A DNA stretch of 36,868 nucleotides from positions 1-36,868 of the forward strand of contig VMTD01000015.1 in the NCBI GenBank assembly GCA_013791785.1, read 5' to 3'. The notes beneath the pieces were generated by a model that was not told the origin of the DNA, did not search any database, and worked only from the letters and a program-made list of their open reading frames with translations. How positions within the stretch are numbered: position 1 is the first letter of the stretch; every line of letters starts with the position of its first letter. Below are positions 1-9,511 of the stretch, piece after piece. The stretch comes from Methanobacteriota archaeon (GTDB lineage: Archaea; Thermoplasmatota; Thermoplasmata; SG8-5). A program made the position numbers and the translations under genes.

Positions 1-774
1 ATTGTATTTCAAATATTCACCCAAACTGCCCAAATACCACATATATGCCCTATCTTTATAATTTAACAAGGCCAGTGCACCTATGTATTTCTCCTCATGC
101 ATCGCAAAGAAATATTTCACCATTTTTTCTTGGTCCAGATGCTTGTATGCGGATTTGAATAATGATACATCGGCAAGAGGAACTTTTACACGCTTATAGG
201 TTGCCTTTATGAGATCATAGAATGTTCCAATCTCACTTCCATCTTTCAGTTCATGAACTGTTACGCCTTTTTTTTGTGCTGAACGGATACTGGTCCTTCT
301 TTTTTTGTTTAAATTGGTCCATGCGGATTCTATTTCATCCAATCCAATAAGATAATTCAGATGAGGCTCGTATTCATATCCCCCGTTAATAAAAATATCA
401 TGTTCTCCTGATTTATCGAATAGGTTTCTTACCTGGGTAAAGATTACTTTATTTCCGTTTTCCTCGGAATAACAATTCAATAATTTAGATAAATGAAGAT
501 AATCGAGTACCAGTGGGCCACCAGTGATTATTGACCTTGAGGACAATCCTTCCATGGGCTTGTTAAATTGTTTAATTTTATTGGCAACCAGCAAACCACA
601 TAAATCATCCTTATCATCAAGGGCAAACCAGACTGTGGGTTCATAATTAATTGTGCCTTGATACACTTTGAAAAATTCAGGAGATTGAAAAACATTGCCT
701 TGCGGGTGTTTTATGTTAAATTCAGACCATTTTGATTCGTATGATTTGAGATTGGATGTTATTTTGATTTCCAT
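1..774 (-). CDS. FemAB-like / GNAT-fold acyltransferase, N-terminal 258 codons (runs off left edge)
   Basis: Reading leftward from an ATG at 774, an open frame continues without a stop to base 1 (258 complete codons), so only the N-terminal part is present. The region around residues 155-172, with NLNKKRRTSIRSAQKKGV, resembles the basic segment of FemAB/Acetyltransf_6 proteins (compare the second family member at 9504-10517). The end of the visible part, with an IGALALLNYKDRAYMWYLG-type strand pair, matches the C-terminal GNAT fold. FemAB relatives transfer aminoacyl or acyl groups to cell-surface polymers. A GAGG stretch lies four bases before the ATG. The gene is divergent from the operon starting at 933. 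The family assignment is fairly secure; donor and acceptor are unknown. Confidence 0.75.
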   Translation of the reverse strand, partial: MEIKITSNLKSYESKWSEFNIKHPQGNVFQSPEFFKVYQGTINYEPTVWFALDDKDDLCGLLVANKIKQFNKPMEGLSSRSIITGGPLVLDYLHLSKLLNCYSEENGNKVIFTQVRNLFDKSGEHDIFINGGYEYEPHLNYLIGLDEIESAWTNLNKKRRTSIRSAQKKGVTVHELKDGSEIGTFYDLIKATYKRVKVPLADVSLFKSAYKHLDQEKMVKYFFAMHEEKYIGALALLNYKDRAYMWYLGSLGEYLKYN

Positions 775-872
775 TTTCCTCAATCAGGTAATCCTTTGAT
801 GTTTATTAATAACATTCGCTCGAAGCTACAATTAATTTTGTGTTTTATCATGCCCATCTTTTTTTGATAGAG

Positions 873-882
873 ATATAAATAA
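873..882 (+). promoter_or_regulatory. TATA-like box for the left glycan operon
   Basis: ATATAAATAA lies about 55 bases before the ATG at 933. An archaeal start site about 25 bases downstream would give a leader near 30 bases, long enough to include the Shine-Dalgarno-like GGTGAT at 921-926. No other TATA-like box with this spacing serves the ten-gene rightward run. This is a sequence-based prediction only. Confidence 0.45.
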
Positions 883-932
883 GTATATTAACGTAATAAC
901 ATGTTAGTAAAAATACGATAGGTGATTATAAA

Positions 933-2006
933 ATGAGTCATGCCCCTGACAAGACACTCATAATTATTGACGGTTTTAACATAGGCGGAAAGAGGGGAGG
1001 TACCAGGACATATATCGAATCGCTTTCCACGTTCTTAAAATCACAGGGTTTCACCATTTTGAATATACCAAAATCGCAAAATGTCAAGAACAGTTATTCA
1101 AGCCTGTTCAGAATTAAGCTTGATTCCATGAGGATGAAAATCCCTCCCTCCATCGTGGCCATGGCCCAGAGACCAGATGATCTGCTCATGTTTAAATTGT
1201 TCAAACGGAAGAATAAATCCATTTGTGTCCTCCACGGAGACAATCTCAGGAAAATGAAACTGAAGAGAAGCAAGCCAGTTGCCACAATATACAAGATAAT
1301 GGAAAAACAAGGATTATATTTAGCGGACCGCATCATCTGCGTTGACCAGAGCACCTTCGACATTTACGTAAAAAGATACCCATGGTTAAAGTCCAAATCT
1401 GTAGTGATACCAGTCGGAGTTAATACATCCATTTTCAAACCACTGGATAGAACCGAATGCAGGCGCTCCCTCGGCATCCCGGAAGATTCGCACGTGATGC
1501 TTGTCGCCGGACGGCTGGAAAAGGAGAAGAACATCGGAGCCGCAATCCAGATGGTGAAAGAGCACCTGGATGATGAGAATAGCATTCTTCTTATTGCCGG
1601 AACCGGGCAGGAGGAAGCTACCCTGAAGGAACTGGCCAAAGGGATAAAAAAGGCAAAAATCCAATTCCTGGGCCAAGTTCCTTATCCGGAACTTCCGAAA
1701 ATAATCAATGCCAGCGATGTCATACTAATTCCATCTTTATTCGAATCCGGCCCACTGGTGATAATCGAAGCAATGGCCTGCGGTGTCCCATCCGTGAGCA
1801 CGGACGTGGGCAGGGCCAGAATATTCATTGGGAATTCCGGCTGCGGCGCGGTTGTGAAGAACGTGGAAAAAGAGTTCGCAGAGCAAGCGAAGAAATTCCT
1901 CAACCACAATCCTTCAATAAAAGAGAATTGCACAGAAAGAGTTAAATTATTCTCATTCCATAACACTGGTGAGGAGACCCTGAAATTAATCAGGGAACTG
2001 GAGTGA
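933..2006 (+). CDS. GT4-family glycosyltransferase
   Basis: A 357-residue GT-B fold glycosyltransferase. The N-terminal Rossmann half has a glycine-rich loop (GGKRGGTRTY, about residues 18-27). The C-terminal half has VAGRLEKEKN (about 191-200) and the GT4 E-x7-E signature E271...E279 followed by AMACGVPSV, which binds the nucleotide-sugar donor. It presumably adds a hexose to a lipid-linked glycan on the cytoplasmic membrane face. The start is supported by GGTGAT six bases upstream. It is the first gene of the rightward operon, four bases from the next gene. Donor and linkage cannot be read from sequence. Confidence 0.88.
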   Translation: MSHAPDKTLIIIDGFNIGGKRGGTRTYIESLSTFLKSQGFTILNIPKSQNVKNSYSSLFRIKLDSMRMKIPPSIVAMAQRPDDLLMFKLFKRKNKSICVLHGDNLRKMKLKRSKPVATIYKIMEKQGLYLADRIICVDQSTFDIYVKRYPWLKSKSVVIPVGVNTSIFKPLDRTECRRSLGIPEDSHVMLVAGRLEKEKNIGAAIQMVKEHLDDENSILLIAGTGQEEATLKELAKGIKKAKIQFLGQVPYPELPKIINASDVILIPSLFESGPLVIIEAMACGVPSVSTDVGRARIFIGNSGCGAVVKNVEKEFAEQAKKFLNHNPSIKENCTERVKLFSFHNTGEETLKLIRELE

Positions 2007-2010
2007 GCGA

Positions 2011-3663
2011 ATGGAAGTAAAAATAACCAAAATGTCCAGTAGGGTGGTGTTATTATGTTTGCTCACGCTAATCATCCTGTCCATAGCCCTTCGATACCCC
2101 ACAACGCCGCACCAACTCGGCGCAGACGGTTATTTCAACAACGCCATGGCCAAGTTCATCATAGACGACGGATACGCTAAATGGATACTCACACCGTTCT
2201 CCTACCTGGGCCTTGGGCCGTTCGCATACCCGGCAGCCATGCACTTCTTCGTTGCAACGATTGCCCAGCTCGGAAACATCCCCATCGAAGAAGCGGTTCT
2301 ATACCTAAACTTAATGCTGGGCGTCTGTGGCGTCCTGTTCTCCTTCCTGATGGTCAGGGAACTCACCAATAACAGGATGATTGCATTGCTGGCCTCATTC
2401 TTCTTCTCCACATCTCCGGAATTTCTACGATTGACCAACTGGAACGGCTCTTCCAGGTCCATGGTGATGGTGTTCTTCCTCTTGTTAATATTCCTGCTGT
2501 TCAGAACTCAGTATGCAAAACGGTCCGAGAGCCATTCACACTATATTGAAACAATCATCACATTTCTCACATTGATACTGCTTCTGATTATCGGGACCAT
2601 GCACAGAATGTGGATATTCTCTATATTCATCCTCATTGGATATGCCATGGCTAGACCACTCACCAGCATCAAAAAGGTGGTGAATGTCCGCACAGGTATA
2701 TGGAATCAGAAAAATCACAGATTAATTTCATTCACCTTCTTTGCCTTATGGGGATTGGCAATAGCCGGATTGATAATGGCTCAATTAAGTAATTTTGCGT
2801 TCTACGGAGGAATGAATCTTTGGTCGAAGTACCAGACGGGCTTGTTCTTTTCTGGCTCTTCCATCCCGGCCTTATTCATGAACCTGGCCATTGATTACTG
2901 GTCCGGCTGGGGGCTGATATCTGTGTTTCTGATTGTGGGTGCATACCTGATGTTCAGGGCGCGCAACAAGAAATTTTCCACCATATTCCTACTGGGCAGC
3001 ATACTCTCCATCGCACCCATTGCCACTCTTGGTCTGTATTCCAAATTGATTTTAATAGTGTTCGTGACACCGTTGGTGGCAATTGGATTGATATGGTTCA
3101 TCAGCCAGAAAAAGCTCAGAAGAATTGCATTGCCATTGCTATTGGTGATACTCATTGCTTCTGGAGGATTCAACGTATTGATGGTAGATCACTGGCAGAA
3201 CTCATCCGGTGGGGATTACATGAAGGAGTCCGAATACGACCTAGCACTGTTTGTAAAATACAACCTAGATGAAACGGACACCTACATTTCCAACAACCAA
3301 GTATTCGGCAACCAAGTACTTTCGGTGGCGGATAGCCAGTACCTTACTGAGAGATTTTTGTATCCTGTAATATATGGTTGGGTCACTAAAAATGAGATTA
3401 CTAATTTAATAGACTTAAGAAGCATGATTGAAGAACAATCAATCGAACTATATTATCCAGAAGAATATGCAATCACGATGGATCACAGAGAAATTACGCT
3501 CAATGATGTTGATAGAAGTATGTTTATTCGTTCAATTTACAATGTGAATCATGCAATTGATAGCAGAGTTACAACCACCAATTACTGGATAGAACCGAGC
3601 TTATACGAAACGAGATACATCATTTTCAGTAATCAAGATGGCCGGGTGTGGTATCTTGGTTAG
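2011..3663 (+). CDS. Polytopic membrane protein, GT-C-like (possible lipid-sugar-dependent glycosyltransferase)
   Basis: A 550-residue protein with a first membrane helix at about residues 12-28, then roughly ten more hydrophobic segments up to about residue 390, and a hydrophilic C-terminal domain of about 160 residues. Directly after the first helix, LGADGYFNNAMAK contains D39, placed like the catalytic loop-1 aspartate of GT-C enzymes (STT3/AglB, ArnT, PMT). This layout is typical of enzymes that use polyprenyl-phosphate sugars outside the membrane. A polymerase-like role is an alternative. GGAG at 2000-2003 overlaps the upstream stop and precedes the start. It overlaps the following GT4 gene by 26 bases. 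The membrane topology is clear; the enzymatic role is inferred. Confidence 0.65.
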   Translation: MEVKITKMSSRVVLLCLLTLIILSIALRYPTTPHQLGADGYFNNAMAKFIIDDGYAKWILTPFSYLGLGPFAYPAAMHFFVATIAQLGNIPIEEAVLYLNLMLGVCGVLFSFLMVRELTNNRMIALLASFFFSTSPEFLRLTNWNGSSRSMVMVFFLLLIFLLFRTQYAKRSESHSHYIETIITFLTLILLLIIGTMHRMWIFSIFILIGYAMARPLTSIKKVVNVRTGIWNQKNHRLISFTFFALWGLAIAGLIMAQLSNFAFYGGMNLWSKYQTGLFFSGSSIPALFMNLAIDYWSGWGLISVFLIVGAYLMFRARNKKFSTIFLLGSILSIAPIATLGLYSKLILIVFVTPLVAIGLIWFISQKKLRRIALPLLLVILIASGGFNVLMVDHWQNSSGGDYMKESEYDLALFVKYNLDETDTYISNNQVFGNQVLSVADSQYLTERFLYPVIYGWVTKNEITNLIDLRSMIEEQSIELYYPEEYAITMDHREITLNDVDRSMFIRSIYNVNHAIDSRVTTTNYWIEPSLYETRYIIFSNQDGRVWYLG

Positions 3664-4810
3664 GCCTATTAAAGTCGCCTTTCTCTGTCAATTAAATGCA
3701 TCAAAGGATATGGGCGGCGCAGACATCCACATTAGAAATCTCCTCAACGCACTCTCTGATTCTAATGCACTGGACATTCATGTATTGACTCTAAGCAAGA
3801 CCGTGAATGAATCGACCAAAAAAAAAGAAGGCAGAATCACCTACCACATCTTGAGTTCCCCAAAATTGCCCAGAACCATCACCGGGATTACTATTGACCA
3901 TCGGATGTTGATAAAAAAGGTCAATGAACTAAATCCAGACATCATCCATGCTCAGGTGTTGGGCGCACCTTACGGACTTGCAGCCATGAAACTCTGCAAA
4001 CAATATCCGACAGTATTGACCGTGCATACTTTGGTGGATCTGGATGCCAGGAACCGCCGCGGTACAGTGAAAGAAAAAATCCATGACGGAATCTGGCGAA
4101 ACCTGGAAAGAAAGGAGATTGCAAGTATTCCCAATTTCATCGCGGTATCCAATAGCGTCGAAGAAGAACTGAAAAAACGCGGTGCACAGAACGTCCATGT
4201 CATTCCCAATGGAATTTCCGAGGACTGGTTCAACATTCCGAACAATGAAGTGGATGGGCGAATCCTATTTGTCGGTCGGGTTATACCAATCAAGGCTATC
4301 GAAACACTGATTCATGCCCTCAAAATTGTGAAGATTCAGACCCCAAAAGCGCACCTATACATCGTCGGACCTGCATCAGATAAAGAGTATAAGTCAAAAT
4401 TGGACACATTGATTACAAAGTTTGAGTTACAAGGTTCTGTGACATTTACCGGCCCGAAAAATGGCCAGGAACTCGAAAAGGAGTATAGTGAGTGTTCAGT
4501 ATTTATTTTACCATCCAAAAATGAGTCAAATCCCATAGTATTGCTGGAAGCCATGGCTACGGGTAAACCGATAGTCGCATCAAATGTTGGCGGAATACCG
4601 GAAATACTGGACAATGACGTGGAAGGTTATCTGGTGGAACAGGGAAACGCCGAACAGTTTGCGGACAGAATTATAAAATTACTGGCAGACAGTAATTTGA
4701 GGCATACAATGGGTCTAGCAGGTAAGGAAAGAGCCGGAATACAGACCTGGAAATTGATTGCTGAAAAAACGGTGAATTGTTACAAAGAGATACTGGGAGA
4801 ATCACGATGA
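3638..4810 (+). CDS. GT4-family glycosyltransferase
   Basis: A 390-residue GT-B enzyme. The N-terminal domain starts at IKVAFLCQLNASKDMGG. VGRVIPIKAIETLIHALK opens the donor domain, and the E-x7-E motif is in ESNPIVLLEAMATGKPIV, followed by SNVGGIPEIL. It probably acts on the same cytoplasmic lipid-linked glycan as its neighbours. The ATG at 3638 overlaps the upstream gene by 26 bases; an in-frame TTG at 3656 would give a shorter N-terminus closer to the family norm, so the first six codons are uncertain. Its stop overlaps the next gene's start as ATGA. Confidence 0.87.
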   Translation: MAGCGILVRPIKVAFLCQLNASKDMGGADIHIRNLLNALSDSNALDIHVLTLSKTVNESTKKKEGRITYHILSSPKLPRTITGITIDHRMLIKKVNELNPDIIHAQVLGAPYGLAAMKLCKQYPTVLTVHTLVDLDARNRRGTVKEKIHDGIWRNLERKEIASIPNFIAVSNSVEEELKKRGAQNVHVIPNGISEDWFNIPNNEVDGRILFVGRVIPIKAIETLIHALKIVKIQTPKAHLYIVGPASDKEYKSKLDTLITKFELQGSVTFTGPKNGQELEKEYSECSVFILPSKNESNPIVLLEAMATGKPIVASNVGGIPEILDNDVEGYLVEQGNAEQFADRIIKLLADSNLRHTMGLAGKERAGIQTWKLIAEKTVNCYKEILGESR

Positions 4811-5964
4811 AAAAGATAGTGATTTATTCGCCTGGCTGGTACCCTTTTCTCGGAGGAATCACGACCCATGTCCAACAGATTATCGATTGTCTTCCGAATT
4901 ATTCTTTTGAATTGGTCACAAACGCAGTTGCGGAACAGAAACGCCAGGAGAAATTTCAAGATAATGCATATGTAATTCGCATCGGACCAGATGATTTGAC
5001 CTTGGCACATCCGGGCCATGAAAAATTACCGAAATATTACTATCCCTATATTGTACTGGCTAACCAGATAAGAATAATGAGAAAGATAAAGTACATTAAA
5101 AAATCAGGCGCGGACATTCTCCACGTACACGGGCCGGTAATGGAACCGAATTCTTATCATCTGGATACGAAATTTCACATCACCATGTTCTCATCGTCGG
5201 TGAAGTTTTCCAAAATCAGATGCAAAAAGGTGCTGACCTGCCACGGATTGGCTTCACATTACAATCATAGCCAGGAAGTGAGAAAAATCGAGAAGAGATT
5301 GTTGAATCAATTCGACAAGGTCATCTGCGTGGACGAATACATTTATGAGGACGCAAAAAAGATGGTTGAAAATCACGATAAACTGAGTTTCATTCCGAAC
5401 AGTGTGGATACGGCTCAATTCAGCTTCAAGGAGGCAGAACCGAAAGAGAAACTGACTATCGGATATATCGGCAGATTGTCTATTGAAAGGGAATTTTCGT
5501 TGGTGGAAAAACTAATTGCCAGGAAACCGGATAATGTGAAATTTTCTTTGATAATAGCAGGCTCGGATAAAAAAATCAATGAAGTGAAAGCAAAATACAG
5601 TTCGCCAGACATCAAGATATCCGCCAATATCATGCCGGTGGAACTGCCCAAACTCATCTGGGAAATGGATATGTTATTGAATCCAGTAAGTTTTGAAGGA
5701 AGTTCCAGGGCAACGCTGGAGGCCATGTCCTGCGGCAGACCCGCCATAATGCTCGATATCGGTAACCGCCACCCAGTAATCAATATGGAAACTGGATTTC
5801 TGATTAAGAATGACGTAAATGACTTACTGGCGTTACTGGAAAAAATAAATAATAACAGAGAGATCCTTGAGGAGATGTCACATAAAGCCAGGACAATAAT
5901 TGAAAATGAATACAGCAACGAAGTCATCATTCCAAAAATAAAAAGAATATATGATGCATTGTAG
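4807..5964 (+). CDS. GT4-family glycosyltransferase
   Basis: A 385-residue GT-B enzyme. The frame is open back to 4777, but the ATG at 4807 is preferred because it overlaps the previous stop as ATGA and gives the canonical N-terminus MKKIVIYSPGWYPFLGG, whose glycine-rich loop ends in GGITTHV. The donor domain begins at IGYIGRLSIEREF, and the E-x7-E motif is in EGSSRATLEAMSCGRPAI. Translational coupling to the upstream GT4 suggests both work on the same chain. Donor and acceptor are unknown. Confidence 0.87.
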   Translation: MKKIVIYSPGWYPFLGGITTHVQQIIDCLPNYSFELVTNAVAEQKRQEKFQDNAYVIRIGPDDLTLAHPGHEKLPKYYYPYIVLANQIRIMRKIKYIKKSGADILHVHGPVMEPNSYHLDTKFHITMFSSSVKFSKIRCKKVLTCHGLASHYNHSQEVRKIEKRLLNQFDKVICVDEYIYEDAKKMVENHDKLSFIPNSVDTAQFSFKEAEPKEKLTIGYIGRLSIEREFSLVEKLIARKPDNVKFSLIIAGSDKKINEVKAKYSSPDIKISANIMPVELPKLIWEMDMLLNPVSFEGSSRATLEAMSCGRPAIMLDIGNRHPVINMETGFLIKNDVNDLLALLEKINNNREILEEMSHKARTIIENEYSNEVIIPKIKRIYDAL

Positions 5965-5978
5965 ACGTGGAGCGAATT

Positions 5979-6998
5979 ATGAATTTGAACATTCGGGAAA
6001 TGAACCCAGCGGATGAAAACGATATCAAAAATTCATTGAAATCCATTTCAGGAATAGGAGAAGAACAGTGGAAATGGAAATTCTTCGGCAATCCCGAAAT
6101 CAAATCCAGAATATGGGTGATTGATGATGACGGCACACTTGCCGGTCACATGTCCTTGCAGGGGGTTAACTTCAATATCGGCTCCAAAACAATGCCCGGC
6201 TGTCAGGCAGTGGATCTTTTTATCAAGGAGAATTACCGCAGGAAAGGGCTGTTCGTCAAGCTGGGAAAAACATCACTGGATGAATCTGGACAGGAAGGCA
6301 TGAACCTGGCCATCGGGTTTCCAAATCATGAGGCATTGAGTGGCCATCTGAAATATGGGTGGAAACAGATAGGAATGATACCCAGAGCATTCAAACCACT
6401 TGACATCAACCGATACTCCGATTCACTGAAAAAGAAGCCACCGTTACTTAAACTAGCACTGAAATTCAAATCAAAGGAAAAGAGCATTCCGAAACATGAA
6501 TTGAAAATAGAAGAAATTCAATCATTTCCCGAGAACATTGACAGATTTTCTAAACTGGCACTCCAGAACAGAAACGCAGTAGAGCGAAGCAGCCAATACC
6601 TCAATTGGAGATATTGTAAGGCACCACACCGAAAATACGTAAAATTTATGGCAAGCCAGAAAGGTGAAATCAAAGGATATATAGTGGGCTATGAATCCGA
6701 GAAAAAACCGGGTAACGGTTACATCGTTGATTTGCTGGTGAATGCCAGCGACAACATTACTGCCAGGGCACTTATTAAAACTCTTGAAAATCATTTTATT
6801 TCAAAAAATGTATTCGCAGTATATTCATGGATTCCGAATATGGATGGATTTAATCAAATATTCAAGAATTCGGGTTACATCTTCCGAAAGCCCACTCAAC
6901 CATTCATAGTTAGAGTGAACAAGGGATTTGAAGGTGAGGGAAAAGTATTTGATTTTAACAGATGGTTCATAACAATGGGGGATTCGGATTTACATTGA
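5979..6998 (+). CDS. GNAT-family N-acyltransferase (Acetyltransf_9-like)
   Basis: About 339 residues. The N-terminal half has the GNAT acyl-CoA-binding region: a beta-strand ending VDLFIKENYRRKGLF, then a helix and the AIGFPNHEA segment typical of long GNAT enzymes found in sugar-modification loci. The C-terminal half (KGYIVGYESEKKPGNGYIVDLLV) looks like a second, degenerate GNAT-like fold. GTG at 5967 could start the frame, but the ATG at 5979 is preferred because GGAG at 5969-5972 sits just upstream. It probably acylates an amino sugar or amine in the glycan. It fits a set with the deacetylase and FemAB gene downstream. Confidence 0.7.
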   Translation: MNLNIREMNPADENDIKNSLKSISGIGEEQWKWKFFGNPEIKSRIWVIDDDGTLAGHMSLQGVNFNIGSKTMPGCQAVDLFIKENYRRKGLFVKLGKTSLDESGQEGMNLAIGFPNHEALSGHLKYGWKQIGMIPRAFKPLDINRYSDSLKKKPPLLKLALKFKSKEKSIPKHELKIEEIQSFPENIDRFSKLALQNRNAVERSSQYLNWRYCKAPHRKYVKFMASQKGEIKGYIVGYESEKKPGNGYIVDLLVNASDNITARALIKTLENHFISKNVFAVYSWIPNMDGFNQIFKNSGYIFRKPTQPFIVRVNKGFEGEGKVFDFNRWFITMGDSDLH

Positions 6999-7008
6999 TG
7001 TGGTAAAT

Positions 7009-8235
7009 ATGACGGATAAAGATTTGACTCTGAAAGAACTGCTGATTCCGGCTATTGATAAAGGTATGAACTGGCTCGTGAATTCCGACATCTACCAGAA
7101 AGATGGAAAAGAAACTGGCGGCCTCAAATCCAAGTACGACCCCAAAATCAAGAAATATGAAACCTGGGCCGGAGGAACTACCGAAGCGCTTTGTACATCG
7201 GGATTTGTAGAAATTGCTTTGTTATACAATCAGACATTCAAAACGAACAAATATGAAAAAGAAATAAACCAATCTGTCGAGCACTTGAAAGGCCTCTGGA
7301 ACAAAAAAGACAAGATAATGTGGGCCGGATTGAATTCGAAGAGCGTGTATCCGCTCTGGGCCGGGCAATCTGCAAACGCGCTTTATCTCCATTCGAAATT
7401 GTACAAGAACAATGAATCAAAGGACATGGCCAATCAAATTGTTGAATGGCTTATGCGAATCCAGAATGAAGATGGTTCTATCCCGAGGGACCAGGAATGG
7501 TCCGGAAAAATCCGGAAGCACCCTGTAGCTAGTTGGAACACATGGCTGATTACAACTTTCCTTGAGGCAGAACGCAACGGAGTTAAGAATGCTGGAAAAT
7601 CTGCCGATAAATTGGGTAACTGGATGATAACAAATCAGAACAGTGACGGGAGCTTTTATTACAACTACAATTCCTGGAAATCCGCTTGGAGGAACATCCG
7701 GGACCTGGGCAACAATGGATATGGCTCGATATTCAAATCCATCAGCACAAAAACACTCTGGAAGCACCCGACTTCCCAGTCTCATTCCCTGTATTCGGCA
7801 TTGAAATTGCATGAAAAAACAAAAGATACTAAATATCTAAAATCTGCCCTGAAAGTCCATGAGTGGATAGACAATAATCTGAGTGTGAATCATCTGTTTT
7901 TCGAGAAATATTGGTTGAAAAAACATTCCGTGCAGGAGGATGTGTATCCCACAGCAATTGTGATACTGGCCAATAATTATTTGTACCAATTAAAAAAAGA
8001 AGATAAATATTTAAATCAATCAATTCAAATTGCAGAAACCATTCTGAAATCACAGTTTCGTTCTGATGATAAAAACATGAACGGGGCATTCCCAGGCGTG
8101 CCTTTGCATCCGACAGAAGGATACAAAACATATGCATGGGACACTATTGGAGCTATCAAATCAATGAACGAACTATACAAAATATTAATAGGAAAGAACA
8201 GCCATGATGTTGGAGTAAAAGTGGAGGACAACTGA
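7009..8235 (+). CDS. Alpha/alpha-toroid (six-hairpin / terpenoid-cyclase-like) protein
   Basis: A roughly 408-residue all-helical protein without a signal peptide or membrane segment. It has repeated aromatic, glycine-rich turns such as MRIQNEDGSIPRD, MITNQNSDGSFYYNY and WAGGTTEALC. QN-x-DGS turns between paired helices are the hallmark of (alpha/alpha)6 barrels seen in six-hairpin glycosidases, terpenoid cyclases and prenyltransferases. No squalene-cyclase DXDD motif is visible. In a glycan locus a glycan-processing or glycan-recognising role is more likely than terpenoid chemistry, but that is inference. GTG at 7000 is an alternative start; ATG at 7009 is used. It lies two bases before the deacetylase gene. 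Confidence 0.6.
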   Translation: MTDKDLTLKELLIPAIDKGMNWLVNSDIYQKDGKETGGLKSKYDPKIKKYETWAGGTTEALCTSGFVEIALLYNQTFKTNKYEKEINQSVEHLKGLWNKKDKIMWAGLNSKSVYPLWAGQSANALYLHSKLYKNNESKDMANQIVEWLMRIQNEDGSIPRDQEWSGKIRKHPVASWNTWLITTFLEAERNGVKNAGKSADKLGNWMITNQNSDGSFYYNYNSWKSAWRNIRDLGNNGYGSIFKSISTKTLWKHPTSQSHSLYSALKLHEKTKDTKYLKSALKVHEWIDNNLSVNHLFFEKYWLKKHSVQEDVYPTAIVILANNYLYQLKKEDKYLNQSIQIAETILKSQFRSDDKNMNGAFPGVPLHPTEGYKTYAWDTIGAIKSMNELYKILIGKNSHDVGVKVEDN

Positions 8236-8236
8236 T

Positions 8237-9511
8237 TTGGACGAACTACCCAGGTTCGCAGTATCCCTGAAAGTCGAACAGGACATTCATTATTCCATAA
8301 TCTCGGAATTACTTAACCGGCAGGGAATCCTCTGCGAGAGATGGTCAGAGGATGCCGAATACTCTTGCACCATAGGCCAGGATGTAGAGTTTCAGATTGA
8401 AGAAATAGAAGCACATTTTGAAAGACTGGCGGGCATCTCAGATCAATTATATATCGAAGACAAACTCAGCTCGGTCCCGCTGGATGACTTCGCCGAGAAC
8501 CTGGCCGAATCAGTGAAACAATTCCTTTTTGGCAAGGGGTTGCCTTATGTCAGAATCGCCAACTGGCCGAACTTCGAGCCTGCATGCGCAATCATTACTC
8601 ATGATATCGACACGCTAAACAACCCGCCTGCCGGAAAGGGCGTGGAATTCGCAAAATATGCCATGACCAGAAAGGTGAAGAAACAGCCATACAATGACAA
8701 TATCCAGAACATCAAGGATATCGAAAATAAGCATGGCATCAATGCATCATTCTATTTTTTCCCGGATTACGGGAAGCACCAAGCGCATTTCAAAACAATC
8801 CTGGGTCAGCTCGATAAAAAGGACGAGATAGCGCTTCACGGCACCCAACATTCATTCCAGAGCGCTGCGACATTGGAAAAGGAAAAGAAAGAACTGGAAA
8901 ACATTACAGGCATCAAAATTGTGGGAACTAGACAGCACGGCCTCAATTTCATGGTCCCGCATACCTGGCGGTACCAGGAAAAGGCAGGACTTGAATACGA
9001 TCTCACTCATTCATACAATGATAAATTCGGGTTCAGAGCCGGAACTTGCCTGCCATTCCATCCATTCGATTCCTTGATAAAAGAACGATTCGACATCCTG
9101 GAACTGCCCACATCGTACATGGACTGGACAGCACTCCATCACGGAATGGATTATTCTGCCATGATGATGAAAATCAAGGAACTGTGCGCAGTAGTGGAAC
9201 AACACAATGGCGTGTTTATTCCAATATTCCACAACATGTACATCAATGAAAAATCACATCCGGATGTCACAAAATCATTCGATGACACCACCAAATACCT
9301 CAAAGAAAAGAAGTACTGGATTACAACTGCAAGAGAATGCACAGCCTGGTGGAAAAAACGTGAGAATGTGAAGCTGGATATTTCATTCGATTCGAATGCC
9401 CTGACTGTGAATTCTGATACACGAATTCCAATCGAGATATTCTACCCAGATGGTAAAATAAAGAGAGTAATTGTCGAATCTGGAAAGAAAACGGAGATAA
9501 TAAATGATTAA
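8237..9511 (+). CDS. Polysaccharide deacetylase (NodB-homology, CE4-like)
   Basis: 424 residues: an N-terminal domain of about 115 residues, then a NodB-like barrel. The HDID of CAIITHDIDTL supplies the metal-binding and catalytic aspartate pair (CE4 motif 1). HGTQH in EIALHGTQHSF gives the two metal-binding histidines (motif 2). GTRQHGLNF and a later FHPFD resemble motifs 3-5. It would remove N-acetyl groups from an amino sugar of the glycan. There is no signal peptide, so action in the cytoplasm is more likely than outside. The start is a TTG, chosen because GGAGGA (8223-8228) lies eight bases upstream and no ATG is near. It overlaps the FemAB gene by eight bases. Confidence 0.75.
   Translation: MDELPRFAVSLKVEQDIHYSIISELLNRQGILCERWSEDAEYSCTIGQDVEFQIEEIEAHFERLAGISDQLYIEDKLSSVPLDDFAENLAESVKQFLFGKGLPYVRIANWPNFEPACAIITHDIDTLNNPPAGKGVEFAKYAMTRKVKKQPYNDNIQNIKDIENKHGINASFYFFPDYGKHQAHFKTILGQLDKKDEIALHGTQHSFQSAATLEKEKKELENITGIKIVGTRQHGLNFMVPHTWRYQEKAGLEYDLTHSYNDKFGFRAGTCLPFHPFDSLIKERFDILELPTSYMDWTALHHGMDYSAMMMKIKELCAVVEQHNGVFIPIFHNMYINEKSHPDVTKSFDDTTKYLKEKKYWITTARECTAWWKKRENVKLDISFDSNALTVNSDTRIPIEIFYPDGKIKRVIVESGKKTEIIND

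Noticed and set aside
5415-5930. 171-codon minus-strand frame
   Set aside because: It is antisense to a GT4 gene with complete motifs.
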